DNA of 64,000 bases, taken from NCBI RefSeq assembly GCF_900177645.1, contig NZ_FXAO01000008.1, positions 62,001 through 126,000 of the forward strand. The letters run 5' to 3'. The position numbers and the translations under genes are program-made. The notes below the pieces were generated by a model. The model was not told where the DNA came from, did no database searches, and saw only the letters and a program-made list of their open reading frames with translations. Position 1 is the first letter of the stretch; each line of letters starts with the position of its first letter. The DNA comes from Arenibacter troitsensis. GTDB lineage: Bacteria > Bacteroidota > Bacteroidia > Flavobacteriales > Flavobacteriaceae. This document shows, piece after piece, positions 44,501 through 52,942 of this stretch.

Positions 44501-44921
44501 AAAGTTCCCTGCTTACGTATATATCCAAGTAACCATCATTGTTCACATCTGCTATGGTAACCCCAGTGGACCATCCGCCATCATCATTGATTCCTGAATT
44601 TTGAGTTACATCTTTAAATTCAAAATTTCCTTGATTAAAATATAATTTGTCCGGAACCATATTGCCCGCAAAATATAAATCCTGTAACCCATCATTATTA
44701 AAATCACCTACTCCTACACCAGCTCCTCCATAAAAATTGGAATAAATTAAGATATTGGAATCCTTTTTGTCCTTAATTTTATTATTAAAATCTATCTTGG
44801 TCTGTGAAGATTTCATGAGGGTAAACCTATTTGAATCTTGGGCCGATCCAATTGTGGAGATCATATATAAAATAAAGAAAAGGAACCAAGTACACTGGAA
44901 CTTTAATATTCTATTTTCCAT
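41565..44921 (-). CDS. Exported FG-GAP/VCBS repeat protein (SusD-linked)
   Basis: A 1118-residue surface protein with signal FLFFILYMISTIGSAQ. It contains many FG-GAP repeats with Ca-binding DxNxDG loops: GVGVGDFNNDGLQDLYFAGN, TIADVNNDGYLDIYVSREL, LFVDINGDGFQDLYVVSGGN, and VIAEDFDKDGDLDLFVGGRH. An ASPIC/UnbV-like segment lies near the middle (IRLNDSSNRALFGTKITLYD). Such proteins form beta propellers and accompany SusC/SusD pairs, probably binding substrate at the cell surface. It follows susD after 91 bases containing a stable hairpin. Confidence 0.9.
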   Translation of the reverse strand: MENRILKFQCTWFLFFILYMISTIGSAQDSNRFTLMKSSQTKIDFNNKIKDKKDSNILIYSNFYGGAGVGVGDFNNDGLQDLYFAGNMVPDKLYFNQGNFEFKDVTQNSGINDDGGWSTGVTIADVNNDGYLDIYVSRELYDDKPEWRTNLLYINNGDGKFVESASKYGVADSQRTRHATFLDYDKDGLLDLFLLTQPPNPGSYSEFSGTTLLREEYHIKLFKNTGKDFFIEKTKEAGLLLTGFPNGVSASDINNDGWTDIYVANDFNAPDFLLLNNKDGTFTNVADKVLNHMSYYSMGVDIADINNDALLDIFVVDMVAEDNFRLKSNMSGMNPDSFWKVVDEGGHYQYMYNALQLNNGNGTLSDVAQITGMAATDWSWSNLIADFDNDGLKDTYITNGLLHDIRNTDADKKVGSLINEATFKYLEENPQGGNITSIFDILDLDKILSVLPSQPLQNYAYKNMGDLNFRKVIEDWGLKEESFSNGSAYADLDNDGDLDLIVNNINEKAFVYKNNSEKFDSTNYLRIRLNDSSNRALFGTKITLYDNGNMQFLEHTNVRGIYSTSEPILHFGLNTAMVIDSILVQWPNDTYEVLKNVKTNQLLNLNMTNGIYKPNSSLKDNPSFFKESQKDLPFDYSHKENEFNDYDYQVLLPHKMSQFGPALAKGDVNNDGLEDIYIGGAFGVEASLYIADKNGGFSKMQDENWKKDADYEDVDALFVDINGDGFQDLYVVSGGNEYEGNDSHYLDRLYLNNGKGGFAKDTILNIYSISGSKVIAEDFDKDGDLDLFVGGRHEPHNYPRPATSMLLKNENGQLVNRTMEVAPELDSLGMVTDAVWSDYDNDGHKDLIVVGEWMPITIFKNSQGILNKIANPVLDGTSGWWFSLDKGDFDQDGDIDFVAGNIGLNYKYKTSPEKPFDIYYNDFDNNGNYDIVLGYYNGEKHYPLRGFSCSSEQIPGLKDKIKKYDLFASMELDQVYGKENLERSLHYKADTFASSYIENLGNGNFKVSALPNMAQLSNINDMLLEDFNDDGKLDVLVIGNLFVSEIETPRNDAGTGVLLLGDGKGGFDPLGVKESGFFANKDAKKIISVFNGDKKWVIVANNNDKTHFYEQIKNYSKP

Positions 44922-44941
44922 ATTGTAAAAGTATTTAGAAC

Positions 44942-44969
44942 AGAAAAGGAGAGTTTCCTCTCCTTTTCT
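44942..44969 (-). terminator. Perfect hairpin between susD-like and FG-GAP genes
   Basis: AGAAAAGGAGAG pairs with CTCTCCTTTTCT, 12 perfect base pairs around a 4-base loop, in the 91-base gap between two same-strand genes. The minus strand continues GTTCTAAATAC with no long T run, so it may be a weak terminator or an mRNA stabiliser that sets expression of the downstream gene below susCD. Confidence 0.55.
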
Positions 44970-45012
44970 TACTAACTTAAATAAAATTGTGATTCAAAGC
45001 AATATAAATCTA

Positions 45013-46614
45013 TTATTTTGCCCACCACATTTTAGTGGTCCATGTATCTCCGCCCATATTGGATACAGCAGCATTAAAATTATCTGGGTTGTTACTGCTT
45101 TCTGAGGAAGGATAGACCTGTCGTAAAGGAATTTGACCATTTGAGAAATTCCCTGAGAAATTTACAGGTGTCAAAACAGGGTAACCTGTTCTTTTCCAGT
45201 TGTTCCAGGTTTCAACAAAATTACCCATAAGCCCAGTTGAAGCCCAAAATTGTTTATTAATCATCTCCAAAGATGCTTCAGTGGAACTTACATCCAAAGG
45301 ATTGGCGGCAGCAAAGGCAAGGGCATCTGCCTCGGTTAATTGGGTAGCTGAACCAAAGGAATTCATTGAAAGCATAACCCCTACTATTCCATTGCTATAA
45401 TGTTGGGCAGCGCTTCCAGGAGTCGTATAACCTCTCGCGGCAGCATCGGCCAATAGTAATTGTATTTCTCCATAGGTAAGAATAAAAATAGGTGCACTTC
45501 TTTCCCTATAGATACCTGTAGGTCTGGAATAATTACCAATTTTGGCTTCGTCATCTCCTGTTCCAGATGGCCCAGGAAAATCCGGGTGATTGCTTATATC
45601 CGTAGCACCACCACTGGTGTCGTAACCATTTGGCAACCCTATTTGAATAGCTGGATCCGAATCTCCAACAGAATTAGGATCGAAGTTAGCAGCCAAGCCA
45701 GCTGGAGGAACTTCGGCAGAAATACCTAATCGTGGATCATCGTTGGCAACTAGATAATCTATCAGTGGTTTGCTCCAACGAACTTCATAAGTATCATCAA
45801 CAGTTCTTAAGGAATTGGCATTGGTGTTAGGAAAATTATCAGCATCCATTGGAAGTACGGCTTCATCCGCTGTACTTGCGAAAATTCCGCCAGCCAAGGC
45901 TTTGGCCAAATAGGACTGAGCCTCAGTGGGATTGGAATTCACCATTCTCATTGCAAGTTTAAGCATCAATGAATAACCAAATTTTCGCCATTTGCTTATG
46001 TCACCAGCATAAAGAGGATCATTGGTAGGTGACCTTTGAGATGCGTCCATAGCATTTAAAGCCGATTCCAAATCTTGAAGCATTGCCGGATATAGTACCT
46101 CCTGCTTATCATATACCGGTTGTGTAATACCTTCTTCGGCCATTAATGCTTCAGAGTAAGGAATATCACCATAAATGTCAGTAATGAATGATAAATTCAG
46201 GACTTTCATCATTTTACCCAAAGCCTGCAAGTTGACCAAATCTGGATTTTCACTGGATAATTTCTCCATTTGGTCTGCCCTAGATGCATTAGCAAAATCA
46301 CTGTTCCAAACATTCTGGATATAGGAATTTATACTCCCTGAAGCTACATATTTGTCCCCATTGGAATAGTAATTGGCACCACCGGTCGTGGTGGAAGCCA
46401 AAGTTTGTGTCCACATACTCTGGAACAAAATAGATCCGCTGTAGCCTACTGTGGTATTGGCATATCCTGCCAGAACATTTGGCAAAATTAGGTTGGGATC
46501 AAATATATCCGCACCTGCTCTGTTGGGGTCAGTATTTATTTCATCGAAATTATCATCGCATGATGATAAAATCAGTAAGAACCCTATAAAAAATATATTA
46601 AGATATCTTTTCAT
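45013..46614 (-). CDS. SusD/RagB-like nutrient-binding lipoprotein
   Basis: A 533-residue outer-membrane lipoprotein; signal MKRYLNIFFIGFLLILSSC with lipidated Cys19. FDEINTDPNRAGADIFDPNL and the TPR-like helical body (NLQALGKMMKVLNLSFITDI, YGDIPYSEALM) match the SusD-like_2 group. It would cap the SusC barrel and bind the nutrient. It starts 2 bases after the susC stop. Ligand unknown. Confidence 0.95.
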   Translation of the reverse strand: MKRYLNIFFIGFLLILSSCDDNFDEINTDPNRAGADIFDPNLILPNVLAGYANTTVGYSGSILFQSMWTQTLASTTTGGANYYSNGDKYVASGSINSYIQNVWNSDFANASRADQMEKLSSENPDLVNLQALGKMMKVLNLSFITDIYGDIPYSEALMAEEGITQPVYDKQEVLYPAMLQDLESALNAMDASQRSPTNDPLYAGDISKWRKFGYSLMLKLAMRMVNSNPTEAQSYLAKALAGGIFASTADEAVLPMDADNFPNTNANSLRTVDDTYEVRWSKPLIDYLVANDDPRLGISAEVPPAGLAANFDPNSVGDSDPAIQIGLPNGYDTSGGATDISNHPDFPGPSGTGDDEAKIGNYSRPTGIYRERSAPIFILTYGEIQLLLADAAARGYTTPGSAAQHYSNGIVGVMLSMNSFGSATQLTEADALAFAAANPLDVSSTEASLEMINKQFWASTGLMGNFVETWNNWKRTGYPVLTPVNFSGNFSNGQIPLRQVYPSSESSNNPDNFNAAVSNMGGDTWTTKMWWAK

Positions 46615-46616
46615 AA

Positions 46617-49600
46617 TTATTGTAATTTAAAATTAACATTTAACCCTATGCTACGAGTAGATGGCAAACTTGTTCCTTCAATACCAGTATAATTAATATT
46701 GGCGCCAAAATTGTTCTCAGGGTCAATATTCTTAGCATTCCTCATAAGGATAGCCAAATTTCTAGCAACCAAGGAGATATTTACGCCTTTAAGTACATTT
46801 GTATTTTGAAACAAATCTGATGGCAAAGAATACCCCAATACTAATTGTCTTAATTTAATAAAGTCTCCATCAACAACACTTGTACCGGTAATATTTTGAG
46901 CAAGAGCCTTATAATATGCTTCTGCATCTGCTGTAATCCCGTTGGTGGTTACCCCACCTTCACGACCTACTAGGGTCGTTTTGTTCAAACCTCTCCAAGT
47001 AGAATAGTACTCGGTGGCAGAAAGCACTTTGTTTCCAAAACTATAATCTATCAAAAAGGATAGGTTGAATCCTTTGTAATTAAAGTCGTTATTCCAGCCT
47101 CCGTAAAGATTTGGTAGGACCGAACCAAAATTCTTAAATTCTCCTCGTACAGGAAGCCCAGCCGCATCTACTACTATGTTACCGTTGGCATCATAGGTAT
47201 AGTCGTATGCTCTGATCTGGGGGCCGGCCTCACCAACTACAAACGAGGTAACGGCATTGCCTAAAGTACCTCTATTCTGTCCTAAATTAATGGGGTTGTC
47301 GGCCAAGTCTGTTTTCAATACCTCATTTTTCAAAGTTGTTAAGTTCAATGAAGTTGTCCATGAGAAATCATCATTCTGAATAGGAACACCTGTAACCAAA
47401 ACTTCCAAACCTTTATTTTGAACAGATCCATTTCCAATTACACCAGAAGAAAACCCTGATGAAATAGAATATTGAGCATTTTGAATCTCATTCTTGGTTT
47501 TCTTATCAAAATAAGAAATATCAAATGCCAATCTATTTTGAAAAAACTTGACATCGAGGCCAAATTCATACTCACTAATAGTAAATGGTTTTAACGTATT
47601 AGGTAAACTAGTAGGGGAAGAACCTGTAGGTATTCCATTAAAAGTGTTCCCAGAATTGTAATAAACCTGTGTTAAATAAGGATCCGCCGGTTCTCCACTA
47701 GTAACTGCATAGGATGCCCTAAATTTACCATACGAAAGACTTTCTGAATTTATAAGATCCGAAAAGGTGAACGCACCTGTCACAGAAGGGGTAAAGATAT
47801 CGCGATTTCCAGCAGGTAAGGTCGAATACGTATCATATCGTCCAGTTGTACTTAACGTTAAATATCTCTTATAACTAAAATCCAAGGAATAGTAAGCCGA
47901 CTGTACTTCCCTTTCATTAAAACCATAACTTCTTGATTGAGTCTCCGTATTTGCGGGAGTATACAAATATGGCAGAACAAAACGTCCACCACCTACGCCA
48001 ACGGTTTCATATCTGTTTTTTCTTAAATTGGTCCCTAATAAGGCGTCCAATTCAAAGTCATCAGTAATAACGAAAGATCCGGCCAACAAACCTTCCAAAT
48101 TAAATTCAGAGGTTTCAGATTGACCTTTTCGACCCAAACCACCTTTTAAATCGCCAGTGTATGCCAATCCCCAAGGATCCACTTGAAAATCCGAATCATG
48201 GGCAACATCATTACCCATACGTACCATGGCATATATATTATCAGTAAAATTATATTTTGTAGACAATATGGAGATAGTTCTTTTCCTGCCAAAATCATTT
48301 ACTCCTTGGTTAGAAATAAAATAAGGATTGGTAACGTAGATATCATCACTAAATACAGTTTCCGCCCCCGTAACAGGATCGAATCCAGGAGCATAAATCG
48401 TAGGATCCACATTAGGTGCCAAAAACAAAAAGTTATTTGGATTTTTTGGACCATCGCTCAATAATGGACGATTGTCAGTCTGTTCATCAATATAAGTCAC
48501 CTTGGCAGAAACATTAAGTTTATCGGTAATATTCTGGTCGGCACTAAACATAAAATTATATCTTTTTACACCGCTGTTCGGCACTATGGACTTAGCATCC
48601 AAATAAGAGGCTGATACTCTAAACGATCCATCCCCTAAACCTTTGGTGACTCCAACAGTATTCGTGAAATTACTACCAGTCCTGTAGAAATCAAGATAAT
48701 TGTTTTTGGCAACATCATAAGTGTATTGGTTTCCATCGAAACCCACCACTTGACTACCATCCAATTTGGCTCCCCAAGATGATCTGGCAGTCGTACGCGC
48801 GTCAGGTGCAGTAGCAGGTTTTATACCACCAACACCTTGGCCATACTCCTCTTGAAAATCTGTAAAATCCACACCTTGCTCCACTGTATAATTAGTGTTG
48901 TATGAAACCTCCCAATCAGAGCCTTTTTTTCCTTTTTTAGTTGTAATCAGAATAACACCATTTGAAGCTCTAGAGCCATATAAAGCAGATGCAGACTGAC
49001 CTTTAAGAACGGTCATTTTTTCGATATCATCCGGGTTAATGTTTCCAATACCATCACCGCCGTCGGCACCACCCCATTGGCCGGCACTACCACGTTGTGT
49101 ATTATCTAAAGGGACCCCATCAATGACAAATAAAGGAGATCCTCCAGATGTACTTGAAAGACCACGCAAGAAAATTTTAGAGGTTCCACCTGGACCACTA
49201 CTAGTACCCTTGATGTTAACCCCAGCTACACGTCCAGCCAAAGAATTGGCAACGTTTACTTCTCTAGCCTTGGTGAAATTTTCAGCATCAACAGTGGTAA
49301 CGGCATAACCAACTTTACGCTGTTCTTTTGTGATACCCAAAGCAGTTACAACCACTTCGCCCAGTTGTTCCGCATCTTCCTGCATAGATACATTAATAGT
49401 ATTGGATGCACCTACAGTTACCGATTGGGTTTTCATTCCAAGAAATGAAAATACCAATACATCACCGCTTGCTGCTTCAATGGAATAATTTCCATCAAAA
49501 TCAGTCTGAGATCCAGTTGTGGTTCCTTGTACAAGCACGTTTACACCTGGTAGAGGGGAACCATCCGTAGCATCAGTGACCGTACCTGTCACCGTTTTGC

Positions 49601-49664
49601 TTTGCGCCAGTAACGGATAGGCTCCGAACACTAGTACAAAAAATAATAGCAATTTTTTGACCAT
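46617..49664 (-). CDS. SusC/RagA-like TonB-linked outer membrane receptor
   Basis: A 1015-residue outer-membrane transporter. Signal MVKKLLLFFVLVFGAYPLLA, then a carboxypeptidase-regulatory-like domain (GTVTDATDGSPLPGVNVLVQ, DFDGNYSIEA, residues 24-95), and the SusC switch segment GEVVVTALGITKEQRKVGYA. The plug carries SGPGGTSKIFLRGLSS and VLKGQSASALYGSRASNGVI. A long beta barrel ends STRSIGLNVNFKLQ with the terminal aromatic-position signature. It imports a nutrient bound by the SusD-like partner using TonB energy. A LacI-type operator lies upstream. Confidence 0.96.
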   Translation of the reverse strand: MVKKLLLFFVLVFGAYPLLAQSKTVTGTVTDATDGSPLPGVNVLVQGTTTGSQTDFDGNYSIEAASGDVLVFSFLGMKTQSVTVGASNTINVSMQEDAEQLGEVVVTALGITKEQRKVGYAVTTVDAENFTKAREVNVANSLAGRVAGVNIKGTSSGPGGTSKIFLRGLSSTSGGSPLFVIDGVPLDNTQRGSAGQWGGADGGDGIGNINPDDIEKMTVLKGQSASALYGSRASNGVILITTKKGKKGSDWEVSYNTNYTVEQGVDFTDFQEEYGQGVGGIKPATAPDARTTARSSWGAKLDGSQVVGFDGNQYTYDVAKNNYLDFYRTGSNFTNTVGVTKGLGDGSFRVSASYLDAKSIVPNSGVKRYNFMFSADQNITDKLNVSAKVTYIDEQTDNRPLLSDGPKNPNNFLFLAPNVDPTIYAPGFDPVTGAETVFSDDIYVTNPYFISNQGVNDFGRKRTISILSTKYNFTDNIYAMVRMGNDVAHDSDFQVDPWGLAYTGDLKGGLGRKGQSETSEFNLEGLLAGSFVITDDFELDALLGTNLRKNRYETVGVGGGRFVLPYLYTPANTETQSRSYGFNEREVQSAYYSLDFSYKRYLTLSTTGRYDTYSTLPAGNRDIFTPSVTGAFTFSDLINSESLSYGKFRASYAVTSGEPADPYLTQVYYNSGNTFNGIPTGSSPTSLPNTLKPFTISEYEFGLDVKFFQNRLAFDISYFDKKTKNEIQNAQYSISSGFSSGVIGNGSVQNKGLEVLVTGVPIQNDDFSWTTSLNLTTLKNEVLKTDLADNPINLGQNRGTLGNAVTSFVVGEAGPQIRAYDYTYDANGNIVVDAAGLPVRGEFKNFGSVLPNLYGGWNNDFNYKGFNLSFLIDYSFGNKVLSATEYYSTWRGLNKTTLVGREGGVTTNGITADAEAYYKALAQNITGTSVVDGDFIKLRQLVLGYSLPSDLFQNTNVLKGVNISLVARNLAILMRNAKNIDPENNFGANINYTGIEGTSLPSTRSIGLNVNFKLQ

Positions 49665-49761
49665 AATAAAGTTGTTTGAGTTAATAAATTAGTTGTATGT
49701 TAATATTAAGTTAAGAGTGAAATTAATCTTTTTTTTTAATAAAACAAATAGTAAGGGCACA

Positions 49762-49779
49762 AATGTGTTCGAGCACATT
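49762..49779. promoter_or_regulatory. LacI-type operator upstream of susC
   Basis: AATGTGTTCGAGCACATT is an 18-bp palindrome with one mismatched pair and a central CG, the usual form for LacI family sites. It lies 98 bases before the susC ATG, between lacI and susC, and just upstream of TACTATTTG on the minus strand, a near-match to the -7 box. The neighbouring LacI protein is the obvious binder. Confidence 0.6.
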
Positions 49780-49839
49780 GAATAAAACCTTAATTATTTT
49801 AAGGTCGATCTTGATTAGTTGTCTGTTTTATCAACCTAT

Positions 49840-50880
49840 TTAAAGGTAGTAATGAACGTTTTCTGAAGTAATAACATCTATAGGAAGGAATTCGTGTGGA
49901 GGTAAGGACTTTCCAAAAAGAAAATGTTCTGCCAAATAATTGACACCCAGAAAGGCCTGTCTTTTAGGCTTTTGGTGAATTAAAAACTTTATATTCCCTT
50001 GCCCAAGATGCATAATGTTGGGCTTTAATAAATCATATCCTATAATGACCACATCATCTTTTTTAAGTTCCTGAAATGCTTCGACCAACATATACGCCTT
50101 TGAATTGGTTACAAAAAAAGCATTAATTTCAGGATTGCTTTTTATAAATTGGGAAACTTCATGGTTAAAACAATTTTTTTCGGCCGAATTAAAAGTTTTG
50201 GAAACCATAATGTGTTTGCTATCCGACCTTTCCTTAAAAAACTCTATAAACCCATTTTCCTTGGATTGCATATGGGGTTCTTTATTGATATGGATTATGG
50301 CTATGCCATCATTCTTTCCAATTATTTTCTCCATTAAACTTGCTGCAACCCTGCCACTTTGTTTTAGGTCCTGGCCAATAAAAATTTGCTCCTTAAAGCA
50401 ATTAATATGATTATTGAACAAAACCACCGGAATTTTGGCTTCACAACACTGTCCCAAAACCACTTGTGATTCGCTTTCAAAGATGGGTGCCATTAATAGC
50501 ACATCGGGTCTTGACCGAATAGCTTCCTCTGATTGCTCCATAAAGGAAGATTTCTCGGCAGGGTCGTAAAAATATTTCCTTATAAGTATTCCAAAAGGGG
50601 TAAATTGATCTGAAGCCTCTATAATGCCTTCATTGGCAGGAATCCAATAAGGATCCTTATTGGGGTCGGGAAGTAGAACATGTATACTATAGGTTTTGTT
50701 TCTCTTAAGGTTCCTGGCAATTGGATTGGGCTTATAGTCTATCTCCTTAAGTACCTTATCAACTTTTTCAAAAGCATGTTTGGAGACCTTACCTCGTTTG
50801 TGTAATACCCTATCTACCGTTCCCTTGGAAACACCTGCCATTTGGGCTATGTCCTTTATAGTGTATTTCTCCTTAATCAT
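49840..50880 (-). CDS. LacI family transcriptional regulator
   Basis: A 346-residue regulator. The N-terminal HTH and hinge are clear: YTIKDIAQMAGVSKGTVDRV, LHKRGKVSKHAFEKVDKVL, then NPIARNLKR. The C-terminal periplasmic-binding-protein fold has HVLLPDPNKDPYWIPANEGI and NAFFVTNSKAYMLVEAFQEL. It lies between the symporter gene and susC on the same strand and probably senses the sugar or a breakdown product imported by this locus. Confidence 0.95.
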   Translation of the reverse strand: MIKEKYTIKDIAQMAGVSKGTVDRVLHKRGKVSKHAFEKVDKVLKEIDYKPNPIARNLKRNKTYSIHVLLPDPNKDPYWIPANEGIIEASDQFTPFGILIRKYFYDPAEKSSFMEQSEEAIRSRPDVLLMAPIFESESQVVLGQCCEAKIPVVLFNNHINCFKEQIFIGQDLKQSGRVAASLMEKIIGKNDGIAIIHINKEPHMQSKENGFIEFFKERSDSKHIMVSKTFNSAEKNCFNHEVSQFIKSNPEINAFFVTNSKAYMLVEAFQELKKDDVVIIGYDLLKPNIMHLGQGNIKFLIHQKPKRQAFLGVNYLAEHFLFGKSLPPHEFLPIDVITSENVHYYL

Positions 50881-50928
50881 TATAGTATAGTAGTAGATAC
50901 GAGAACAGAATTTTTGGCATAAGAAGCA

Positions 50929-50951
50929 AATGTTAACAGTTTGCTAACATT
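50929..50951. promoter_or_regulatory. Inverted repeat upstream of lacI
   Basis: AATGTTA and TAACATT form 7-bp arms around a 9-base centre, 49 bases upstream of the lacI start codon. It could be an autoregulatory site, but it differs from the palindrome before susC, so another regulator is possible. Confidence 0.3.
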
Positions 50952-51117
50952 AAATATATAAATAATCCTATCAAATCACCTAAATATTTCGTGGACTTGA
51001 TAAAATTTCATTGTCTACACACCATTAAACCTACCCAAATTCAGTCATAGAATGGATCGTTGGTGGTTTAATTACGGGTTCAGGTCCAATACAAGACCGT
51101 TAAAATGAAGATTAATA

Positions 51118-52824
51118 TTATGCCTCTATTGGGGGATTTTTTAAAAGACGGTCAAATCCTTCCAATATTGTTGCCAATATGATTATTAAACAACACCCAA
51201 AAGCATTTAACCACAGATAGGACATCCAGTCGTAACTCCAACCTATAATTACGATGCACTGGGTTATTAAGGCAGCTACAAAGACGGCATTGCCCTTAAT
51301 AAATTTAAAAAAGAAGGCAATCAGAAAAATACCTAGAACGTTTCCATAGAATATGGACCCTATAATATTGACCAATTGAATGAGGTTATCAAATAGGTTG
51401 GCCACGCAAGCAATAGCAATGGCAATAACACCCCACAAAAGGGTAAATAATTTTGAGGCCTTTACATAATGTGCCTGGGTAAATTCACCTTTCTTGTTTC
51501 GCTTATATAAATCCAAAGATGTAACCGTTCCCAAAGCATTCAATTCGGAGGCGGTAGAGGACATGGCCGCCGAAAGTATAACTGCCAATAATAGACCTAT
51601 TAGTCCCTTGGGTAAAAAATTTAAAATAAAATGGATAAACACGTAATCCTTGTCATTGGTCTCCACACTATCATCGGCCAAAGAAATTAGTGCTTGGGCC
51701 GCCTTTCTATTTTCCTTGTCCTTATTATTGATACTTACAATATGTTGTTTGGCATCTTCAATAGCATCGTACTCCTTAAGATCCAAGGCTCCGGAGAATT
51801 TATTTTGAGCCATTCTTTTTTCGCTCTCTAAGACTAAATGTTCTTCTTCCAATATCTTATAGTCTTCGGAATAGGAGGATTCCATTATGGCACTGGTAGC
51901 AGCCGGATTAAAGTTTAAAGGAGAATGGTTGAACTGAAAAAAAATAAATACCATTACACCCACTAGTAAAATAAAGAATTGCATTGGTATTTTTAGCAAT
52001 CCATTGAAAATTAGTCCAAGCTGACTTTCCCTTACAGTTTTTCCGGAAAGATATCTTTGTACCTGACTCTGATCTGTTCCAAAATAGGCCAGGGCAAGAA
52101 ATAGTCCGCCCGTAATTCCACTCCAAAAGGTATAGCGACTTGTGGTGTTGACACTAAAGTCCAAAATATTTAATTTATCACTGGCCCCGGCAATCTTCAA
52201 TGCCTTGCTAAAAGTAATGTCCTCCGGCAAATAACCAAGTATAAAAAAGAAGGCAATAAACATTCCGGTCATTATAATGAACATTTGTTGTTTATGTGTA
52301 ACACTCACAGCTCTGGTACCCCCAGAAACGGTGTAAATGATAACAAGGATACCTATTAAAATATTTAGGGTTCTTAAATCCCAGCCCAATACGGCCGAAA
52401 GAATAATAGAAGGTGCAAAAATGGTAATACCGGCGGCAAGACCACGTTGAATTAAAAATAATAAGGCCGCCAGCGTCCTTGTTTTTAGATCGAAGCGATT
52501 TTCCAAAAATTCATAGGCGGTATATACATTGAGTCGATGATAAATGGGCACAAAAACAAGACATATTATAATCATGGCCAATGGAAGGCCAAAATAAAAT
52601 TGAACAAATCCCATTCCATCATGAAATGCCTGTCCAGGAGTGGACAAAAATGTTATTGCACTTGCTTGTGTAGCCATTACGGAAAGACCTATGGTCCACC
52701 ATTTGGCATCGTGACCACCAAGGACATAGTCCGTTACGTTCTTACTTCCCTTTGTTCTCCAAACCCCGTATCCAACAATGAAAATAAGGGTTCCGACAAG
52801 TATAATCCAATCTATTGCAGCCAT
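51118..52824 (-). CDS. Sodium:solute symporter (SSS family)
   Basis: A 568-residue inner-membrane transporter with about 13 helices. DYVLGGHDAKWWTIGLSVMA, SAITFLSTPGQAFHDGMGFV, YTVSGGTRAVSVTHKQQMFI and LAVILSAAMSSTASELNALG are SSS signatures, the last near the sodium site. A charged insert (residues about 320-380) separates two helix groups. It starts 1 base after the 33-residue peptide gene and sits in the same unit as the PIG-L deacetylase. Probably takes up the sugar product of the locus; substrate not readable. Confidence 0.93.
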   Translation of the reverse strand: MAAIDWIILVGTLIFIVGYGVWRTKGSKNVTDYVLGGHDAKWWTIGLSVMATQASAITFLSTPGQAFHDGMGFVQFYFGLPLAMIIICLVFVPIYHRLNVYTAYEFLENRFDLKTRTLAALLFLIQRGLAAGITIFAPSIILSAVLGWDLRTLNILIGILVIIYTVSGGTRAVSVTHKQQMFIIMTGMFIAFFFILGYLPEDITFSKALKIAGASDKLNILDFSVNTTSRYTFWSGITGGLFLALAYFGTDQSQVQRYLSGKTVRESQLGLIFNGLLKIPMQFFILLVGVMVFIFFQFNHSPLNFNPAATSAIMESSYSEDYKILEEEHLVLESEKRMAQNKFSGALDLKEYDAIEDAKQHIVSINNKDKENRKAAQALISLADDSVETNDKDYVFIHFILNFLPKGLIGLLLAVILSAAMSSTASELNALGTVTSLDLYKRNKKGEFTQAHYVKASKLFTLLWGVIAIAIACVANLFDNLIQLVNIIGSIFYGNVLGIFLIAFFFKFIKGNAVFVAALITQCIVIIGWSYDWMSYLWLNAFGCCLIIILATILEGFDRLLKNPPIEA

Positions 52825-52825
52825 T

Positions 52826-52927
52826 TTATCGGTTTCCTGTCATTATTAAATAAAAAACAATTATATAGATGATATTCAGTACTAGCACTAGCGTATACTC
52901 CTTTTTCCAATCAAATTTCTCGAACAT
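52826..52927 (-). CDS. 33-residue single-helix membrane peptide
   Basis: Minus-strand ATG at 52925-52927 opens 33 codons ending TAA at 52826-52828. The peptide starts MFEKFDWKKEYT (charged, cytoplasmic), continues with one helix LVLVLNIIYIIVFYLIM and ends TGNR. It lies 15 bases after the PIG-L stop and 1 base before the symporter ATG, so it is certainly in the transcript and probably translated. The layout suggests a small symporter-associated subunit, as small proteins pair with other SSS transporters (for example DUF4212). Family not recognised. Confidence 0.65.
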   Translation of the reverse strand: MFEKFDWKKEYTLVLVLNIIYIIVFYLIMTGNR

Positions 52928-52942
52928 AACTATTCTTGTTTT

